A stretch of 64,000 bases of DNA from Acidobacteriaceae bacterium. Its GTDB lineage: Bacteria > Acidobacteriota > Terriglobia > Terriglobales > Acidobacteriaceae. How positions within the stretch are numbered: the stretch's first letter is position 1; every line of letters begins with the position of its first letter. The notes beneath the pieces are model-generated. The model had not been told where the DNA came from. It made no database searches and worked only from the letters and a program-made list of their open reading frames with translations. Of this stretch, positions 35,053 to 45,804 are shown in pieces. Where the stretch lies: NCBI GenBank assembly GCA_903642265.1, contig CAHJWN010000001.1, positions 98,927-162,926 on the forward strand. The letters run 5' to 3'. Both the position numbers and the translations under genes were made by a program.

Positions 35053-35619
35053 ATGAACGATCAAGCAGGTGAACCCTTGGCAGCCGCCAGCGTGAGCATC
35101 CCGTCGACAGACAGCATCTCGCACCTCTTCGCAGAGCACTACCGGCGCGTGCTGCTGGCCGCGTATCGCATCACCGGCAGCATGGCCGATGCTGAAGATG
35201 TCGCGCAATCCTTATTCCTGCGGCTGGCCAGCGCTGATCGACCGATCGAGAACGCGAGCAGCTACATCTACCGCGCCGCAATCAATGGTGCACTCGATCT
35301 GCTGCGCAGGCGAGCGACTGCCGCAACCGATCCTCTGGAGTACGCAGCGCACATTGTTGCGACCGGATGGGGAAGTCTGCCGGAAGCGGATCTATCCAGC
35401 AGGCAGTTGGGAGACGCTCTCAGAGTTGCCATCAGCGAACTGCCTGCACGAGCGGCGGAGATGTTCGCGTTGCGATACCTCGAGGAGCTAGGGAATCGAG
35501 AGATCGCAGCGCTCATGGAAACATCGCAGGCAGTAGTGGCGGTGACGCTCCACAATGCACGGACCAGGCTCAAGAAACGGCTCACAGAGCTGGACAGGAA
35601 GATCAATGAGACCCGATAG
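35053..35619 (+). CDS. ECF-type RNA polymerase sigma factor
   Basis: 188 residues. Region 2 is ISHLFAEHYRRVLLAAYRIT followed by GSMADAEDVAQSLFLRL and IYRAAINGALDLLRRR. Region 4 is ISELPARAAEMFALRYLEEL followed by GNREIAALMETSQAVVAVTL and HNARTRLKKRL, a normal helix-turn-helix with TSQAVVAVTLHNARTRL as recognition part. It heads a six-gene operon; the next gene, an anti-sigma/FecR protein, starts 14 bases before this stop. A likely self-recognised promoter lies upstream. Sigma factors of this layout usually answer a signal seen by the membrane protein encoded next. Confidence 0.92.
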   Translation: MNDQAGEPLAAASVSIPSTDSISHLFAEHYRRVLLAAYRITGSMADAEDVAQSLFLRLASADRPIENASSYIYRAAINGALDLLRRRATAATDPLEYAAHIVATGWGSLPEADLSSRQLGDALRVAISELPARAAEMFALRYLEELGNREIAALMETSQAVVAVTLHNARTRLKKRLTELDRKINETR

Positions 35620-38272
35620 CGAAGCACTTCTCAACAACGCCGTCCGCGCAATACTTTTGGCAGAACCGGATGCGACAACGCTCTCCTCATCTGCGACACG
35701 AGTGGCCGATCGCCTCGGAATTAGCGAGCCGGCAAAGTTGCATCTTGCAGCCATCGAGAACTGCGCCGGAGTACAGCAGTCGCTCACTGCGTATCGTGCG
35801 AAGACCCTCTCAAGCTCGCGTGCGATCCTGATCCAGGCGCATTTACACGACTGCTTTGAATGCCATCGCGCGTACGCAGCCGGCACCGGAAGCGCCGCAC
35901 TTGACTGGTCCGCACCGCGTATTGCGCGTTCCGCGCCATGGAACTTACGCATTTTCGGATGGGCCATGGTCCCCGCGTTCACTGCCCTGCTTGTAACCTT
36001 CTTCGTCTACCGTGCCTTCTGGCTGGTTCCGCCCGGCGTTCGCGCAGAGGTGGTCTCGGTCGACGGCTCGGCCTATCGCACCTCGGATGCGGTGGATCAT
36101 CTGCTGACGGTGGGCGACAAGCTCAACGAGGGCGATCATCTCCGCACCACCGGTGGGGCCCATGCCGTGCTTCGGCTTGCGGATGGCTCGTCGGTCGAAG
36201 TGAATGAGCGAAGCCTGCTTGGCGTAAAGGCAAGAGGAAAGGACATCACGGTTGCTGTCGATAATGGTGCCGTGATCGTGCAGGCCGCAAAGCGGACCTC
36301 CGGCCATCTCTATGTTAAGACGCCGGACTGCCGCGTTGCCGTGACCGGCACCATCTTCTCCGTCAATGCCGGCATTAAGGGTTCTCGCGTTGCTGTGCTC
36401 GAAGGCACGGTGCATGTCACACACTCGGGCGTGGACACCATGATTAACGCCGGTGACCAGCTGTCGACGAATGTAAATCTTGGCGCACAGCCAGTCGAAC
36501 AGCAGATTGCATGGAGCCGCGATCTCGACAAGTATCTGCCGTTGCTGGCGCAATTCAGCATTCTCGAACACCGCATCGATCAGATCGCCTCGCCCCAGCT
36601 TCGGTACACGAGCGACCTGCTGCCGCGCGTTCCTGTAAACACGCTGTTTTACGTAAGCATCCCCAACCTTGGTAACTTTCTGAATGACGCCAACAACATC
36701 TTCCATGACCAACTGAAGCAGAGTCCGGCGCTCCAGCAATGGTGGTCATCGGGCTCGCCGCAGAAGACCGAGGAAGTGGATGCACTGATTGAAAAGCTTC
36801 GCCAGGTGAGTGAATTCCTCGGAGATGAGGTGGTACTGCTCGGTGCGCAGCATCCTGACGGCCTGAAAGCCGATGCCACGTTCGCAGTCCTGGCCGATGT
36901 TCAGAAGAGCGGCCTCGCTGATCTCCTGAAGCAACAGTCCCCACTTCCGGGTTCTCCAGCCATTGTTGTCCTGGACGAAGCCTCACTCGCGGATGCGGCT
37001 GACACCACTGGTCCGCCAAGCCTCTACGCTCTCGTGCGTTCGCATGAAGTTGTCTTTACGAACAGCATAGTCACACTGAAGCAGCTGAACGTTCAGCTGA
37101 ACGCGAGTTCGAGCGGCTTCGCAACGCAGGATTTTGGCAAGCAGATCGCTGCGGCGTATGCCCGTGGCGCAGGCATGATCCTGGCAGCTGACCTCCATCA
37201 GATGCTGCATACCGCTTCCGGTTCGGCACTTGCGGGTCAAAGCAGGCAGAACGCTTTGAGCGCCAGCGGCATGGAAGACGTCCGCTACCTGATCGCCGAA
37301 CATCGCGTAAGCAACGGCCAGCCTTTGAACCACGTCAACCTGCAGTTCTCGGGAACCCGGCAAGGTGTTCCGTCCTGGCTGGCTGCGCCCGCACCCATCG
37401 GGTCGCTCGACTTCGTCTCCCCAAATGCTTCGATCGCGGTCGCCTTCCTGTCAAAGGACCCGGCGACGATCGCGGACGACATCCTGAAGATGGCCCAACC
37501 GGAAGTCGCAGCCGAAAATAATGGCTGGAGCGATGCCCAGAAGAAGCTGCAGATCGATGTGCGCAACGACCTGGCGGCAAATCTTGGCGGCGACTTTTTG
37601 CTGTCCCTCGATGGCGCGGTGCTGCCAACACCCGCATGGAAGGCAGTGATCGAAGTGCGCAACGCCGGCCAGCTTGAGAAGTCACTAGAGCGCCTGGTGG
37701 ATGCTGTTCGCAGCCAGAATGCTACCGGCCTCGGGACCCCTGTCGTGACCCAAGGTGAGAACCATGCTCAGCCCCATGACATTGCCATCCAATCGGAGCA
37801 GTCCGGCAACGCTGTCTTCTACACGGTCCGCGATCTCACCTCCGGAGCGACGCTGGCGCAGTACACCTTTGCGGATGGCTACATGATCCTGTCTCCTGAC
37901 CGCGCCCTGTTGCTGCAGGCACTGCACGCTCATCAGAGCGGCAACTCACTCGCACACTCGTCTGCGTTCAAGACGCTGCTGCCCCGGGATGAGAACGCAA
38001 ACTACTCCGCCATCGCCTATCAGAACATCGGCCCTGTCCTGACACCACTGCTCGCACACCTGAGTGGTCAGGCGGCAGAGGCTGTGACCCAACTGGCGGC
38101 CGATGGCCGGCCAACTGCGATTTGCGTCTGGGGCAAGGATGACCGCATTGAAGCCGAGAGTGACAGCAAGCTGTTGGGCTTTGACCTGCTTGCACTCGGA
38201 GCCCTGGTTCATCCGGATCAAAGCCAGGCAACGCGGGGGAACATGCAAGCCTCCCGAAGCGTACAGCAATAA
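35606..38272 (+). CDS. Zinc-binding anti-sigma / FecR-domain membrane protein with large C-terminal domain
   Basis: ATG 35606 (GGAAG just upstream) is preferred over the longer frame. Residues 79-86 read HLHDCFEC, a HxxxCxxC zinc anti-sigma motif. A transmembrane helix follows at about 112-137. A FecR domain spans about 145-290 ([60 protein letters not shown]). The C-terminal 590 residues, about 300-888, are periplasmic and not recognised; they contain beta-rich stretches such as [17 protein letters not shown] and a pattern somewhat like DUF3352. The protein thus reads a periplasmic signal and binds the sigma factor in the cytoplasm. It is followed after one base by an ABC ATPase, which makes transport a likely input or output. 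The combination is unusual. Confidence 0.85.
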   Translation: MRPDSEALLNNAVRAILLAEPDATTLSSSATRVADRLGISEPAKLHLAAIENCAGVQQSLTAYRAKTLSSSRAILIQAHLHDCFECHRAYAAGTGSAALDWSAPRIARSAPWNLRIFGWAMVPAFTALLVTFFVYRAFWLVPPGVRAEVVSVDGSAYRTSDAVDHLLTVGDKLNEGDHLRTTGGAHAVLRLADGSSVEVNERSLLGVKARGKDITVAVDNGAVIVQAAKRTSGHLYVKTPDCRVAVTGTIFSVNAGIKGSRVAVLEGTVHVTHSGVDTMINAGDQLSTNVNLGAQPVEQQIAWSRDLDKYLPLLAQFSILEHRIDQIASPQLRYTSDLLPRVPVNTLFYVSIPNLGNFLNDANNIFHDQLKQSPALQQWWSSGSPQKTEEVDALIEKLRQVSEFLGDEVVLLGAQHPDGLKADATFAVLADVQKSGLADLLKQQSPLPGSPAIVVLDEASLADAADTTGPPSLYALVRSHEVVFTNSIVTLKQLNVQLNASSSGFATQDFGKQIAAAYARGAGMILAADLHQMLHTASGSALAGQSRQNALSASGMEDVRYLIAEHRVSNGQPLNHVNLQFSGTRQGVPSWLAAPAPIGSLDFVSPNASIAVAFLSKDPATIADDILKMAQPEVAAENNGWSDAQKKLQIDVRNDLAANLGGDFLLSLDGAVLPTPAWKAVIEVRNAGQLEKSLERLVDAVRSQNATGLGTPVVTQGENHAQPHDIAIQSEQSGNAVFYTVRDLTSGATLAQYTFADGYMILSPDRALLLQALHAHQSGNSLAHSSAFKTLLPRDENANYSAIAYQNIGPVLTPLLAHLSGQAAEAVTQLAADGRPTAICVWGKDDRIEAESDSKLLGFDLLALGALVHPDQSQATRGNMQASRSVQQ

Positions 38273-38273
38273 C

Positions 38274-39215
38274 ATGAGCACGATTGAGCTCGACGCACTT
38301 GAAGTCCGCTTGGGCAACCGCACCATCCTCAATGGACTTACAGGAGAGCTTCGCGGGCAGGCGATAGGTCTCCTCGGACCGAACGGCGCAGGCAAGTCGA
38401 CGCTCATCAACACGCTGCTCGGCTTCCACCGCGCATCAAGCGGTCGAGCCCGCGTCTTTGGACTCGACACCTATAACGATCGTGCGCAGATTCGCGGCGG
38501 CATCGGCTATATGCCGGAGAACGATTCCTTTATCGGCAACATGAGCGGCATTCGCTTCGTTCGCTACATGGCCGAGCTTGCCGGCCTGCCGCCGGCCGCA
38601 GCACTCGAGCGCGCCCACGAAGCGCTCTTCTATGTTGGGCTTGGCGAGGTACGGTATCGCAAGGTAAACAGCTACTCCCTGGGCATGAAGCAGCTTGTGA
38701 AGCTTGCACAAGCGCTTGCACATGGGCCGAAACTGCTTATTCTCGATGAGCCGACCAATGGCCTGGATCCAATGGCACGCCAGCGAATGATTCAATTGAT
38801 CCAGGAGATCCGCAAGGACGGCAGCGTGCGGCTGCTGATCTCATCGCACCTTCTGCGCGACATCGACGAGACCTGCGACGAAGTACTGATCCTCAAGGGC
38901 GGCCGCATCGCAGCCCTTTGCAACATCGAGGAGGAGCGCCGCTCGAACCGCAGCTTCATGGAGCTCGAAACCGTCGGAGCGACTGAAAGTTTTTCCATCA
39001 GTATTCGCGGGCTCGGCTGCGAGTGCGCAGTCTTTCCCGGTGGCCGCATCAAGCTTGTGCTGCCAGCAAACATAGAGGCACGCGATCTGTACCGCATCGC
39101 GTCCGAACAGAAAGTCCAGATTCGCCGCATGCACATACGACGCGACTCCCTCGAAGACATCTTCTTACGCGCAATGGACACAGAAGGAGGACGCCCCGCA
39201 CATGTCCATCTATAA
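38274..39215 (+). CDS. ABC transporter ATP-binding protein (first)
   Basis: Start at ATG 38274, one base after the FecR gene stop; the longer frame overlaps that gene and is rejected. 313 residues with Walker A GPNGAGKS (35-42), signature region YSLGMKQL (134-141) and Walker B LLILDEP (154-160, catalytic Glu159). A C-terminal domain of about 85 residues ends [19 protein letters not shown]. The signature is degenerate (SLGMKQ in place of LSGGQ), as in ABC-2/GldA-like ATPases. It pairs with the permease that follows, overlapping its end by 14 bases. ABC-2 exporters of this type move lipids, polysaccharides or drugs; the substrate is unknown. Confidence 0.93.
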   Translation: MSTIELDALEVRLGNRTILNGLTGELRGQAIGLLGPNGAGKSTLINTLLGFHRASSGRARVFGLDTYNDRAQIRGGIGYMPENDSFIGNMSGIRFVRYMAELAGLPPAAALERAHEALFYVGLGEVRYRKVNSYSLGMKQLVKLAQALAHGPKLLILDEPTNGLDPMARQRMIQLIQEIRKDGSVRLLISSHLLRDIDETCDEVLILKGGRIAALCNIEEERRSNRSFMELETVGATESFSISIRGLGCECAVFPGGRIKLVLPANIEARDLYRIASEQKVQIRRMHIRRDSLEDIFLRAMDTEGGRPAHVHL

Positions 39216-40077
39216 GCATCAATACCGTGCCTATACGGGTCGCGTCACGCCAGTCTGGACGCGTATCCTTGTGCTCACGCGCTACAGCTTTGCCGAGGCG
39301 TGGTCGTCCAAGATCACGGTCGCGCTCTTCATCATCTGCTTTGTGCCCATGCTTGGGTCTCTCTTCACCATCTACATTGCCAACAATCCCGCAGCACGAT
39401 TGCTCATGGGTAGCCGGGGCCCTCAGCTCTTGCTGATTGACAGCGGCTTCTTCCTGAACGTGCTCGCGATTCAATGCTGGCTTGCGCTCGCCCTGGCATC
39501 GTGGATTGCGCCACGTCTCATCACACTTGATCTTGTCGACAACGCCTTGCCGATTCTGCTCAGCCATCCCATCTCGAGATTTGGCTACGTGGCTGGCAAA
39601 TACATCGCCTTGTTTGCTGCGCTTTCGATGGTCACCTGGGTCCCATGTCTGCTGTTGTTTTTCTACCAGGGGTACTCTTCAGCCGTGCCCTGGGCAACGA
39701 GCAACCTTCGCCTGGCCGGCGGGATGGTCGCAGGTTCGGTCATCTGGATTGCGCTGCTATCGGTACTTGGTCTTGCGCTCTCTTCCTGGGTGAAGTGGCG
39801 GGTGCTGGCGACAGGTGTGATCTTCGCAGCTGTGCTTGTACCTGCGAGTGTAGGAGCGATCGTCTGTGGCGTACTCCGCACAAAGTGGGGCTTGCTGCTC
39901 AACCTGCCCATGATGCTTTATTGCCTCTGGCAGCGGCTGCTTGGCATCAGCGCGCGTGCGGACGGGTCGATGCAGCTCCCCACCGATGCAATTGTGGCAA
40001 TGCTGCTCCTGGCCAGCTGCCTCTTCGCGTTCATGCTGAACAAGCGCATTCGCGCGCGCGAGGTAGTCCGAGGATGA
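39202..40077 (+). CDS. ABC-2-type transporter permease (first)
   Basis: 291 residues with about six transmembrane helices ([40 protein letters not shown], and others up to [20 protein letters not shown]). The short loop [23 protein letters not shown] fits the coupling/gating segment before helix 3 of ABC-2 permeases. No periplasmic solute-binding protein is present. It overlaps the ATPase before it by 14 bases and the second ATPase by four (ATGA), so all are probably co-translated. Sequence is unlike the second permease, suggesting a heteromeric four-subunit complex rather than two independent transporters (inference). Confidence 0.88.
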   Translation: MSIYKHQYRAYTGRVTPVWTRILVLTRYSFAEAWSSKITVALFIICFVPMLGSLFTIYIANNPAARLLMGSRGPQLLLIDSGFFLNVLAIQCWLALALASWIAPRLITLDLVDNALPILLSHPISRFGYVAGKYIALFAALSMVTWVPCLLLFFYQGYSSAVPWATSNLRLAGGMVAGSVIWIALLSVLGLALSSWVKWRVLATGVIFAAVLVPASVGAIVCGVLRTKWGLLLNLPMMLYCLWQRLLGISARADGSMQLPTDAIVAMLLLASCLFAFMLNKRIRAREVVRG

Positions 40078-41018
40078 ATGACCAGATCACCTTTGATAAC
40101 GTCTCCAAATTTTATGGTGAGGTGCTCGGCGTCAACCGCATCTCGCTCAGCATTCCACCTGGAATAACGACGCTCGTGGGTCCGAACGGATCCGGCAAGA
40201 CGACCATGATGAACCTGCTCACCGGGTTGGTACAGCCATCGAGCGGCAGCATCTCAGTGATGGGCGTGTCTTCACGCGATGCAAACTCGTTCTTTGCCAT
40301 GGTGGGGTACTGCACACAGTTTGACTACTTTCCGCGCGGCATCACCGGTTGGCAATTTGTGCTCGACAGCCTGATGCTTCACGGCATGAGTAAGCTGACC
40401 GCATTCCAGCTAGCCGAAGAATCGCTGCAGCGGGTGCAACTTGATCGCACAGCGGCCTTTCGTAAGATCGACAGCTACAGCAAGGGCATGCGCCAGAAGA
40501 TCCGGCTGGCCCAGGCGATCGCACATCGGCCTCGCGTGCTGGTTCTCGACGAGCCGCTGAACGGCCTTGATCCCATGGCCCGCGCCGAGTCAATGGCGCT
40601 CTTCGAAGAGCTTGGCCGGCAGGGGATCCACCTCATCATCTCCAGCCACATTCTCGATGAAGTCGATCGCATCTCCGATCGCGTGGTGCTGATCACAGGT
40701 GGCTACCTCATCGCAGAAGGCAATATCCACCAGGTGCGGCAAGAGGTCCGCGAGAAGCCGATGCAGGTGCTGATCCGATGCGACCGTCCGGAGGTGCTCG
40801 CTTCAAAGATGTTCGCCATGAATCACTGCGTTGAGGCAAAGCTGCATCCGGACAACAAGGGTATCTTTCTTCGGACCGGTGATGTTGACCAGTTCTACTC
40901 GATCCTCAACGACATCGCGACGGAGGGCCTGGTGAAGATAGAGGCGGTAGCGCCAGCGGATGATGATGCGAACGCCGTGTACCAGTACCTGATCGGCTCT
41001 GATGGAGGTTCCCTATGA
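40074..41018 (+). CDS. ABC transporter ATP-binding protein (second)
   Basis: ATG 40074 overlaps the permease stop (ATGA); the longer frame from 39645 runs through the permease in another frame and is rejected. Walker A GPNGSGKT (36-43), Q-loop Gln82 (CTQFDYF), signature YSKGMRQ (135-141), Walker B VLVLDEP (155-161, Glu160). A C-terminal extension of about 115 residues contains [20 protein letters not shown] and a closing YQYLIG motif. It differs from the first ATPase in length of the C-terminal part and in the signature. It pairs by overlap with the second permease. Confidence 0.93.
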   Translation: MNDQITFDNVSKFYGEVLGVNRISLSIPPGITTLVGPNGSGKTTMMNLLTGLVQPSSGSISVMGVSSRDANSFFAMVGYCTQFDYFPRGITGWQFVLDSLMLHGMSKLTAFQLAEESLQRVQLDRTAAFRKIDSYSKGMRQKIRLAQAIAHRPRVLVLDEPLNGLDPMARAESMALFEELGRQGIHLIISSHILDEVDRISDRVVLITGGYLIAEGNIHQVRQEVREKPMQVLIRCDRPEVLASKMFAMNHCVEAKLHPDNKGIFLRTGDVDQFYSILNDIATEGLVKIEAVAPADDDANAVYQYLIGSDGGSL

Positions 41019-41881
41019 CGCAATCAACTGGCTCCTTCCCGCAAACGGCATCCGGGCAGCATCCGTGGGGTCTTTGGCTGCTCCAGGCAAAACGCCTCGT
41101 TCGGATTGAGTTGCGGAGAAACCTATTTTCCTGGAAAGCCAGCTGGATCTACTTCCTCGCCTTTGTGCCGACCTTCATCATCGCCATACATGCCGTGTTC
41201 AACGCTCACGACCCTTCAGACCTAAGTCAAGACACCAAGGTACTGGCTAACGTCCTTCAGCTTTATTATGTTCGCCTGGGGGTCTTCTTCGGATGCCTGG
41301 GCATCTTCTCGCGGCTCATTCGTGGCGAGATGATCGAGCGCAGCCTGCACTTCTATCTGCTTTCGCCCGTGCGGCGCGAAGTGCTGCTGATGTCGAAGTT
41401 TGTCGCCGGATCTATCACCGCGTTGTGCCTCTTCGTAACGGCGACACTCGCCGATGTCGCCCTGATGTATCTGCCCTATGGCCCAGCAGGCCGCGAGTAT
41501 CTCTTGAACGGACCAGGGTTTGGCGAACTGAAAGCGTATCTGCTGATCATCATCCTTGCGTGTCTTGGATACGGAGCGGTCTTTCTCCTGCTCAGCATGA
41601 TCTTTCGAAACCCGACTCCAGGGGCGTTGCTCTTTCTTGGCTGGGAAGCAATCAATCCGGTCATGCCTTCCCTGCTGCAAAAGCTGAGCGTTGCTTCGTA
41701 TCTTCGCCATCTGATGCCGGTTGATGTAGGGGCGCAGGGATTGTTCGCGCTGCTGACGGTGCGGACAGAACCGGTCTCTGCATGGGTCGCAAGCTGTGGC
41801 CTGCTGCTGTTGATCACCGTGGTCCTGCTCTACTCCTGCTATCGCATGCGGACATTGGAACTACGTTACGCGACCGAGTAG
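41015..41881 (+). CDS. ABC-2-type transporter permease (second)
   Basis: 288 residues with six predicted helices (WIYFLAFVPTFIIAIHAVFN, LGVFFGCLGIFSRLIRGEMI, VAGSITALCLFVTATLADVA, and three more). The long loop after helix 1 (DPSDLSQDTKVLANVLQLYY) and the segment LIRGEMIERSLHFYLLSPVR match the gating region of ABC-2 permeases. It is the last gene of the six-gene operon. A promoter-like or operator-like inverted repeat lies 46 bases downstream. With the other permease it probably builds the membrane channel. Confidence 0.88.
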   Translation: MTQSTGSFPQTASGQHPWGLWLLQAKRLVRIELRRNLFSWKASWIYFLAFVPTFIIAIHAVFNAHDPSDLSQDTKVLANVLQLYYVRLGVFFGCLGIFSRLIRGEMIERSLHFYLLSPVRREVLLMSKFVAGSITALCLFVTATLADVALMYLPYGPAGREYLLNGPGFGELKAYLLIIILACLGYGAVFLLLSMIFRNPTPGALLFLGWEAINPVMPSLLQKLSVASYLRHLMPVDVGAQGLFALLTVRTEPVSAWVASCGLLLLITVVLLYSCYRMRTLELRYATE

Positions 41882-41926
41882 GTCTTCAGAACGCATCCTG
41901 CCCGAAAGGCGGCGCGGCAGCAGACG

Positions 41927-41945
41927 GTGAACAAAAGATGTTCAC
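41927..41945 (+). promoter_or_regulatory. Perfect 6-bp inverted repeat between ABC operon and next gene
   Basis: GTGAAC (41927-41932), 7-base spacer, GTTCAC (41940-41945). Could be an operator or a weak hairpin; there is no U-run. The intergenic region 41882-42113 has no other clear signal. Confidence 0.3.
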
Positions 41946-42113
41946 GTCCCACTATTTAAAAGATCATTCCGCAAATACTGTCGATAAGGCACGAAGGGCG
42001 CTACACGTACCGCCTGGATCGACTGCCTTGCTTGCTCTTTTGAGTTGCTCACTGGAGATCAAGGCGACATCGTCTCGCCACCTCGTCGTACAAGGCACTC
42101 AGCAGGTTCAATT

Positions 42114-42665
42114 ATGCAGTGGTACCTACTTGCGGTGCTCTTATTGTCGAGCATCCCTGCAAGCTACAGCGGCGCGCAGGTCATCCGTATCAGCGGCCTG
42201 AAACCAAGGCCACAAGCGATTGTTGGCGATAGCTTGACCGTCACCGCTACGCCTTCGGTCGTCAACTTCAACCTCGTACCCTACGGCGTCGCGATGGGAT
42301 CAAGCCCTGTGACGATCACGGCCAGCTTCTCCGGAGTGTCTCTGCTCTCTACCTTCTCGCTTTACGGCTTTTTCACCTCTGCCACGATGGCGATGTCAGG
42401 GGGCACACCCGTCAGCTACATCCCTGCCTCTGCAATCCTGGGCAAGGTCCCTACCGGAACGCCAACAACGTTTACAAGCTTTATGAGCACAGGGCCATTT
42501 GGCGGAGCTGCAGCCAGCCTTCAACTCTGGTCTGTAAGCGGGTTAGTCAGCCTGGGTGGCAGTCGTACGGACGTCTTGAGCCTGGAGATTAATCTGTCGA
42601 GCCTGCCGCAACAACCAGCAGCAACTTACACCGGCTCGCTCTTTCTGCAGGCGCAGGCCTTCTAG
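42114..42665 (+). CDS. Small secreted protein of unknown function
   Basis: ATG 42114 gives a signal peptide (MQWYLLAVLLLSSIPASYSG). The mature 160 residues are beta-strand-rich with many Ser, Thr and Gly, ending in TYTGSLFLQAQAF. That pattern (closing alternation of Thr, Leu, Phe, Ala, Gln) is like secreted beta-sandwich or pilus-adhesin subunits such as spore coat U-like proteins, where a final strand completes a neighbour (weak resemblance). It converges with the VCBS protein gene, stop codons only four bases apart. No family is confidently recognised. Confidence 0.65.
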   Translation: MQWYLLAVLLLSSIPASYSGAQVIRISGLKPRPQAIVGDSLTVTATPSVVNFNLVPYGVAMGSSPVTITASFSGVSLLSTFSLYGFFTSATMAMSGGTPVSYIPASAILGKVPTGTPTTFTSFMSTGPFGGAAASLQLWSVSGLVSLGGSRTDVLSLEINLSSLPQQPAATYTGSLFLQAQAF

Positions 42666-42669
42666 TTCA

Positions 42670-45600
42670 TCACTTTGCCGTCGTGGTGGTAGAAGCACCG
42701 ACAGTGTTGGTGAGCGTGGTGTCTACCGATCCGATGTCTTCCGCCGTGCCACTCGTGTTGAAGATCTGCGTATAGGTGAACGTTGACCCGTATGCGTCGG
42801 ATGCGTCCGTGTCGAACCAGTCGCTGTTGAAGATGGTGTCGGCTGGCAGCGTCAGGTCTTCCGTTCCCAGCGTCGCACCCGGCGCAGCCGTAAAGTGGAA
42901 CTGCGCATTCACCACCTCGCGTGTATTTGAGAAGCCATGCATCACCACGGTCAGCTGGTTCCCGCTTCGCGTGATGGTCATGCCGGAGACAGTCGGGACT
43001 GTCGTTGGAACGACGATTATGACCGGCGGCAGGTTTGCCGGTGTCACATTCACGCCGCCTGCCGTCAACGTCAAGGGCACGGTAATCGTGCCCGCGATCG
43101 TTCCTGCCTGCAGCTGAATGACTGGCACGGTCGTCGAGTTCGCGGGAATCGGGAAGCTAAAGGTCAGGCCGCCGGCGGCGAATTGTAGCGACGGGTCGAC
43201 GATCTGCGGCGTAGTTGACCGGGTGAAGGCGATCGTCAATGTCCCGACGAGATCCACCGGGTATGGCTGACTCAAGGTGACGGTAATGCCGGGCTGGGTA
43301 CCAGGCGCCGCAGTAGGTGGAGCATCAACTGTCGCACTGATGGCCGGAGCGTTGACGGTAAGCGCTAACGCAGGTGAAATGCTTGACACGCCAGGATCTG
43401 CAACCGTGATCTGCAGAGTGCCGGGTGCCGTGAAGTACGAGGCGGGAACGATCGCCGTCAGTGTCGTGGCGTTCACCAGCGTGGTTGCGATTGCGGTGCC
43501 ATTTACTTGCACTACTGAAGTTGGTACGAAGCCGGCGCCAGCCAGTGTGATCTTCGTTGCCGGATCGCCAAGGTTTGCTGTGTTCGGAGTGAAGGACGAC
43601 ACCACCACTCCAGACACAATCAACTTTACGCTCGCGGCTGCAGTCGCGAAATCGACGGTGTTCGTTGGAACGAAGCTGACCGCAAGTGTCTGTGTTCCCG
43701 GGGCGAGAACGGTACCGGCAACAGGATTGTAGGTGTATGTCCCGGGCAGTGCCGCGCCGTTCACGCCAGTAGCTACAGCATCGAGCTGCGTTGCGGTCAG
43801 TGGAGTGCCGTAGGCGATGTTCGCCGGCGTGGCCCATGTCAATACAGGCGCTGCCTGAGTCACGGTCAGCACGACGGTTTTTGTCGCTGGGAGGAAGCTC
43901 AACAGGTCTGCCGGAGTGAACGTGACGCTGAGCGTTCTTGCTCCCGCATCCAGAACGCTACCTGCGGTAGGGGTATAAACAAACGCTCCGGGGATGGCGA
44001 CTCCGTTCATATCGACCGCAGCAGCGTCAAGTTGCGCCCCAGTCAGCGCGGTTCCGTAGCCGATCGCAGGAGGCGTCGCCCAGTTCAGATTTGAGGCGAC
44101 TGCAGGTGCATGGTTCACCACTTGCGAGAGAACCGCCGAGGTGGAGGCGGCAAAATTGTTGTCCCCGGCATAGGTCGCCCTGATGAGATGGGTTGCCTGG
44201 GTCAGCGTGCTCGTTGTGTAGGAGAAGCTGCCGGTGCCATCGAGCGTGCCCGTTGCCAGCATGGCCGTGCCATCGACGAGCACAACAGTCCCGGTCGGGA
44301 TTGTGGCGCTGGCAAGAGATGGGGCCACCATCACGGTGAACGTTACGGCGTCGCCAGCGTTGGACGGATTCTTGCTACTCGCTACGGTCGCCAGCGTCGC
44401 AGCCCCAGTTACGATCTGCTGGCCGGTTGCGGTCGCAGCAAGCAGGTTTACGTTGCCGTTCCATGAAGCTGAGACAGCCCTGGTTCCGACAGCAAGTGAA
44501 ACGGGCTGCGAAGTTGCAGTCGCTGAACCGGAGGTCACATTCACGGCAAGCTGCAATGCGGCGCCTGCCGGCAGCACGGCAGTATAGATGTCACTGTAGC
44601 CATCGCCATTCGCATCGGCCACCGCAAAGAACGAAGAGGTGGAGACAACTGCCAGCGTCGGATAGTTCGCGGTGAAGTGACCCGAGCCGTCGTTGGCCAG
44701 CACGGCGATGCTGGTCCCATTCGACGCCACCAGATCGGTATATCCGCTGCCAGTGAAGTTGCCTGCTTTGGCCGCAGTAAAGCCGGCGGAAGCAATCGTC
44801 ACCGGGTCAGCAAACGAATACGTGGTCCCTGTACTGGTGTTCTTGAGCACGGAAAATTGGCCGTTCGCACCAGTGCTCAAAACAGCAAGGTCGATCGAAG
44901 CAGGCGTAAAGAAGTGACCGACAAGGATGGTGCTCGCACCGGTTCCGACCGTAGCCGCAGTGTTTGCCGTGGCAACGCCTCCAGCGATTGCTCCGAAGGT
45001 GCCATCCAGGTTGTTGCCAAAGATGGCGATGGATGAGGGATTGTCCGGAACGACATTGAGCATTGCAATATCAGGAGAGCCATCGCCATTCAGATCAACA
45101 GCTACCGGCGCACTGTAGGTGCTCTGATCGAGCGACGTACTTACGCCCGCCGCGAAAGTCCCATCCCCGTTCCCGGCAAGAAACTGAAGCGTGCCTACTG
45201 CCGGCCCCCCATCCCCTGCAATGCTTCCAAGCACAACAAGATCGAGCTTCCCATCCTTGTTGAAGTCTGCCGCAACTGCAGTTCCTGCTATGCCCCCGGC
45301 GATCGCTTTTGACGCAGCAAACGTCCCGTCTCCATTGCCCAGCAATATGCCTGAGCTGGTGCCGCAGAAAAATGCGATATCTGGCAGATTGTCGCCGTTG
45401 AAGTCTCCGACAACTAACGAATTGGTACTGAACGATGTGCATGCCGCTGGAAATGTAACTGCCTTTGCGTTGCTGCTGAACGTCCCGTACGGAACCGAAC
45501 CAAACGCAATCGTCGCCGTGGGCGTTGTGCTCGATTCAACCAGGACATCGGGGATGCCGTCGTGGTTGAAGTCTGCCACGAAAACAGGAAGCGATGTCGG

Positions 45601-45804
45601 TGCCGCCTGCGCATGCAGGTTTGCGCTACTCAACGAGCACGCCAGCAAGGCTGCGCAGGCGATCACCACTATGCCCACTCGTCCGCGGATTTGCGCCAGT
45701 CTCTGGACGAGGGCAAGCCTGCTGCGCGAGATGAGCGCAGGCATCATTATGAGGTGCGAAACATCTTTCGAGGTGGACGAGAGAACGCGGCGAAGTTTCA
45801 TCAT
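42670..45804 (-). CDS. Large secreted protein with FG-GAP/VCBS and Ig-like domains
   Basis: 1044 residues with a long N-terminal signal sequence (hydrophobic core about 43-60, VGIVVIACAALLACSLSSAN). A beta-propeller of FG-GAP/VCBS repeats follows, each with an Asp-x-Asn-x-Asp-Gly calcium-binding loop (DFNHDGIPD, DFNGDNLPD, DFNKDGKLD, DLNGDGSPD, DANGDGYSD). Then come a Big_3_5-like Ig domain (AGDAVTFTVMVAP), two copies of a domain beginning WATPPAIGYGTALTGAQLDA or WATPANIAYGTPLTATQLDA, an IPT/TIG domain (FTPNTANLGDPATKITLAGA) and C-terminal beta domains. Such proteins act as extracellular binding or adhesion scaffolds. Its ATG overlaps the stop of the even larger Ig protein, so they form one operon. 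Confidence 0.85.
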   Translation of the reverse strand: MMKLRRVLSSTSKDVSHLIMMPALISRSRLALVQRLAQIRGRVGIVVIACAALLACSLSSANLHAQAAPTSLPVFVADFNHDGIPDVLVESSTTPTATIAFGSVPYGTFSSNAKAVTFPAACTSFSTNSLVVGDFNGDNLPDIAFFCGTSSGILLGNGDGTFAASKAIAGGIAGTAVAADFNKDGKLDLVVLGSIAGDGGPAVGTLQFLAGNGDGTFAAGVSTSLDQSTYSAPVAVDLNGDGSPDIAMLNVVPDNPSSIAIFGNNLDGTFGAIAGGVATANTAATVGTGASTILVGHFFTPASIDLAVLSTGANGQFSVLKNTSTGTTYSFADPVTIASAGFTAAKAGNFTGSGYTDLVASNGTSIAVLANDGSGHFTANYPTLAVVSTSSFFAVADANGDGYSDIYTAVLPAGAALQLAVNVTSGSATATSQPVSLAVGTRAVSASWNGNVNLLAATATGQQIVTGAATLATVASSKNPSNAGDAVTFTVMVAPSLASATIPTGTVVLVDGTAMLATGTLDGTGSFSYTTSTLTQATHLIRATYAGDNNFAASTSAVLSQVVNHAPAVASNLNWATPPAIGYGTALTGAQLDAAAVDMNGVAIPGAFVYTPTAGSVLDAGARTLSVTFTPADLLSFLPATKTVVLTVTQAAPVLTWATPANIAYGTPLTATQLDAVATGVNGAALPGTYTYNPVAGTVLAPGTQTLAVSFVPTNTVDFATAAASVKLIVSGVVVSSFTPNTANLGDPATKITLAGAGFVPTSVVQVNGTAIATTLVNATTLTAIVPASYFTAPGTLQITVADPGVSSISPALALTVNAPAISATVDAPPTAAPGTQPGITVTLSQPYPVDLVGTLTIAFTRSTTPQIVDPSLQFAAGGLTFSFPIPANSTTVPVIQLQAGTIAGTITVPLTLTAGGVNVTPANLPPVIIVVPTTVPTVSGMTITRSGNQLTVVMHGFSNTREVVNAQFHFTAAPGATLGTEDLTLPADTIFNSDWFDTDASDAYGSTFTYTQIFNTSGTAEDIGSVDTTLTNTVGASTTTTAK

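Noticed and set aside
39645..40073. N-terminal extension of the second ABC ATPase
   Set aside because: Lies inside the permease in another frame and lacks ATPase features.
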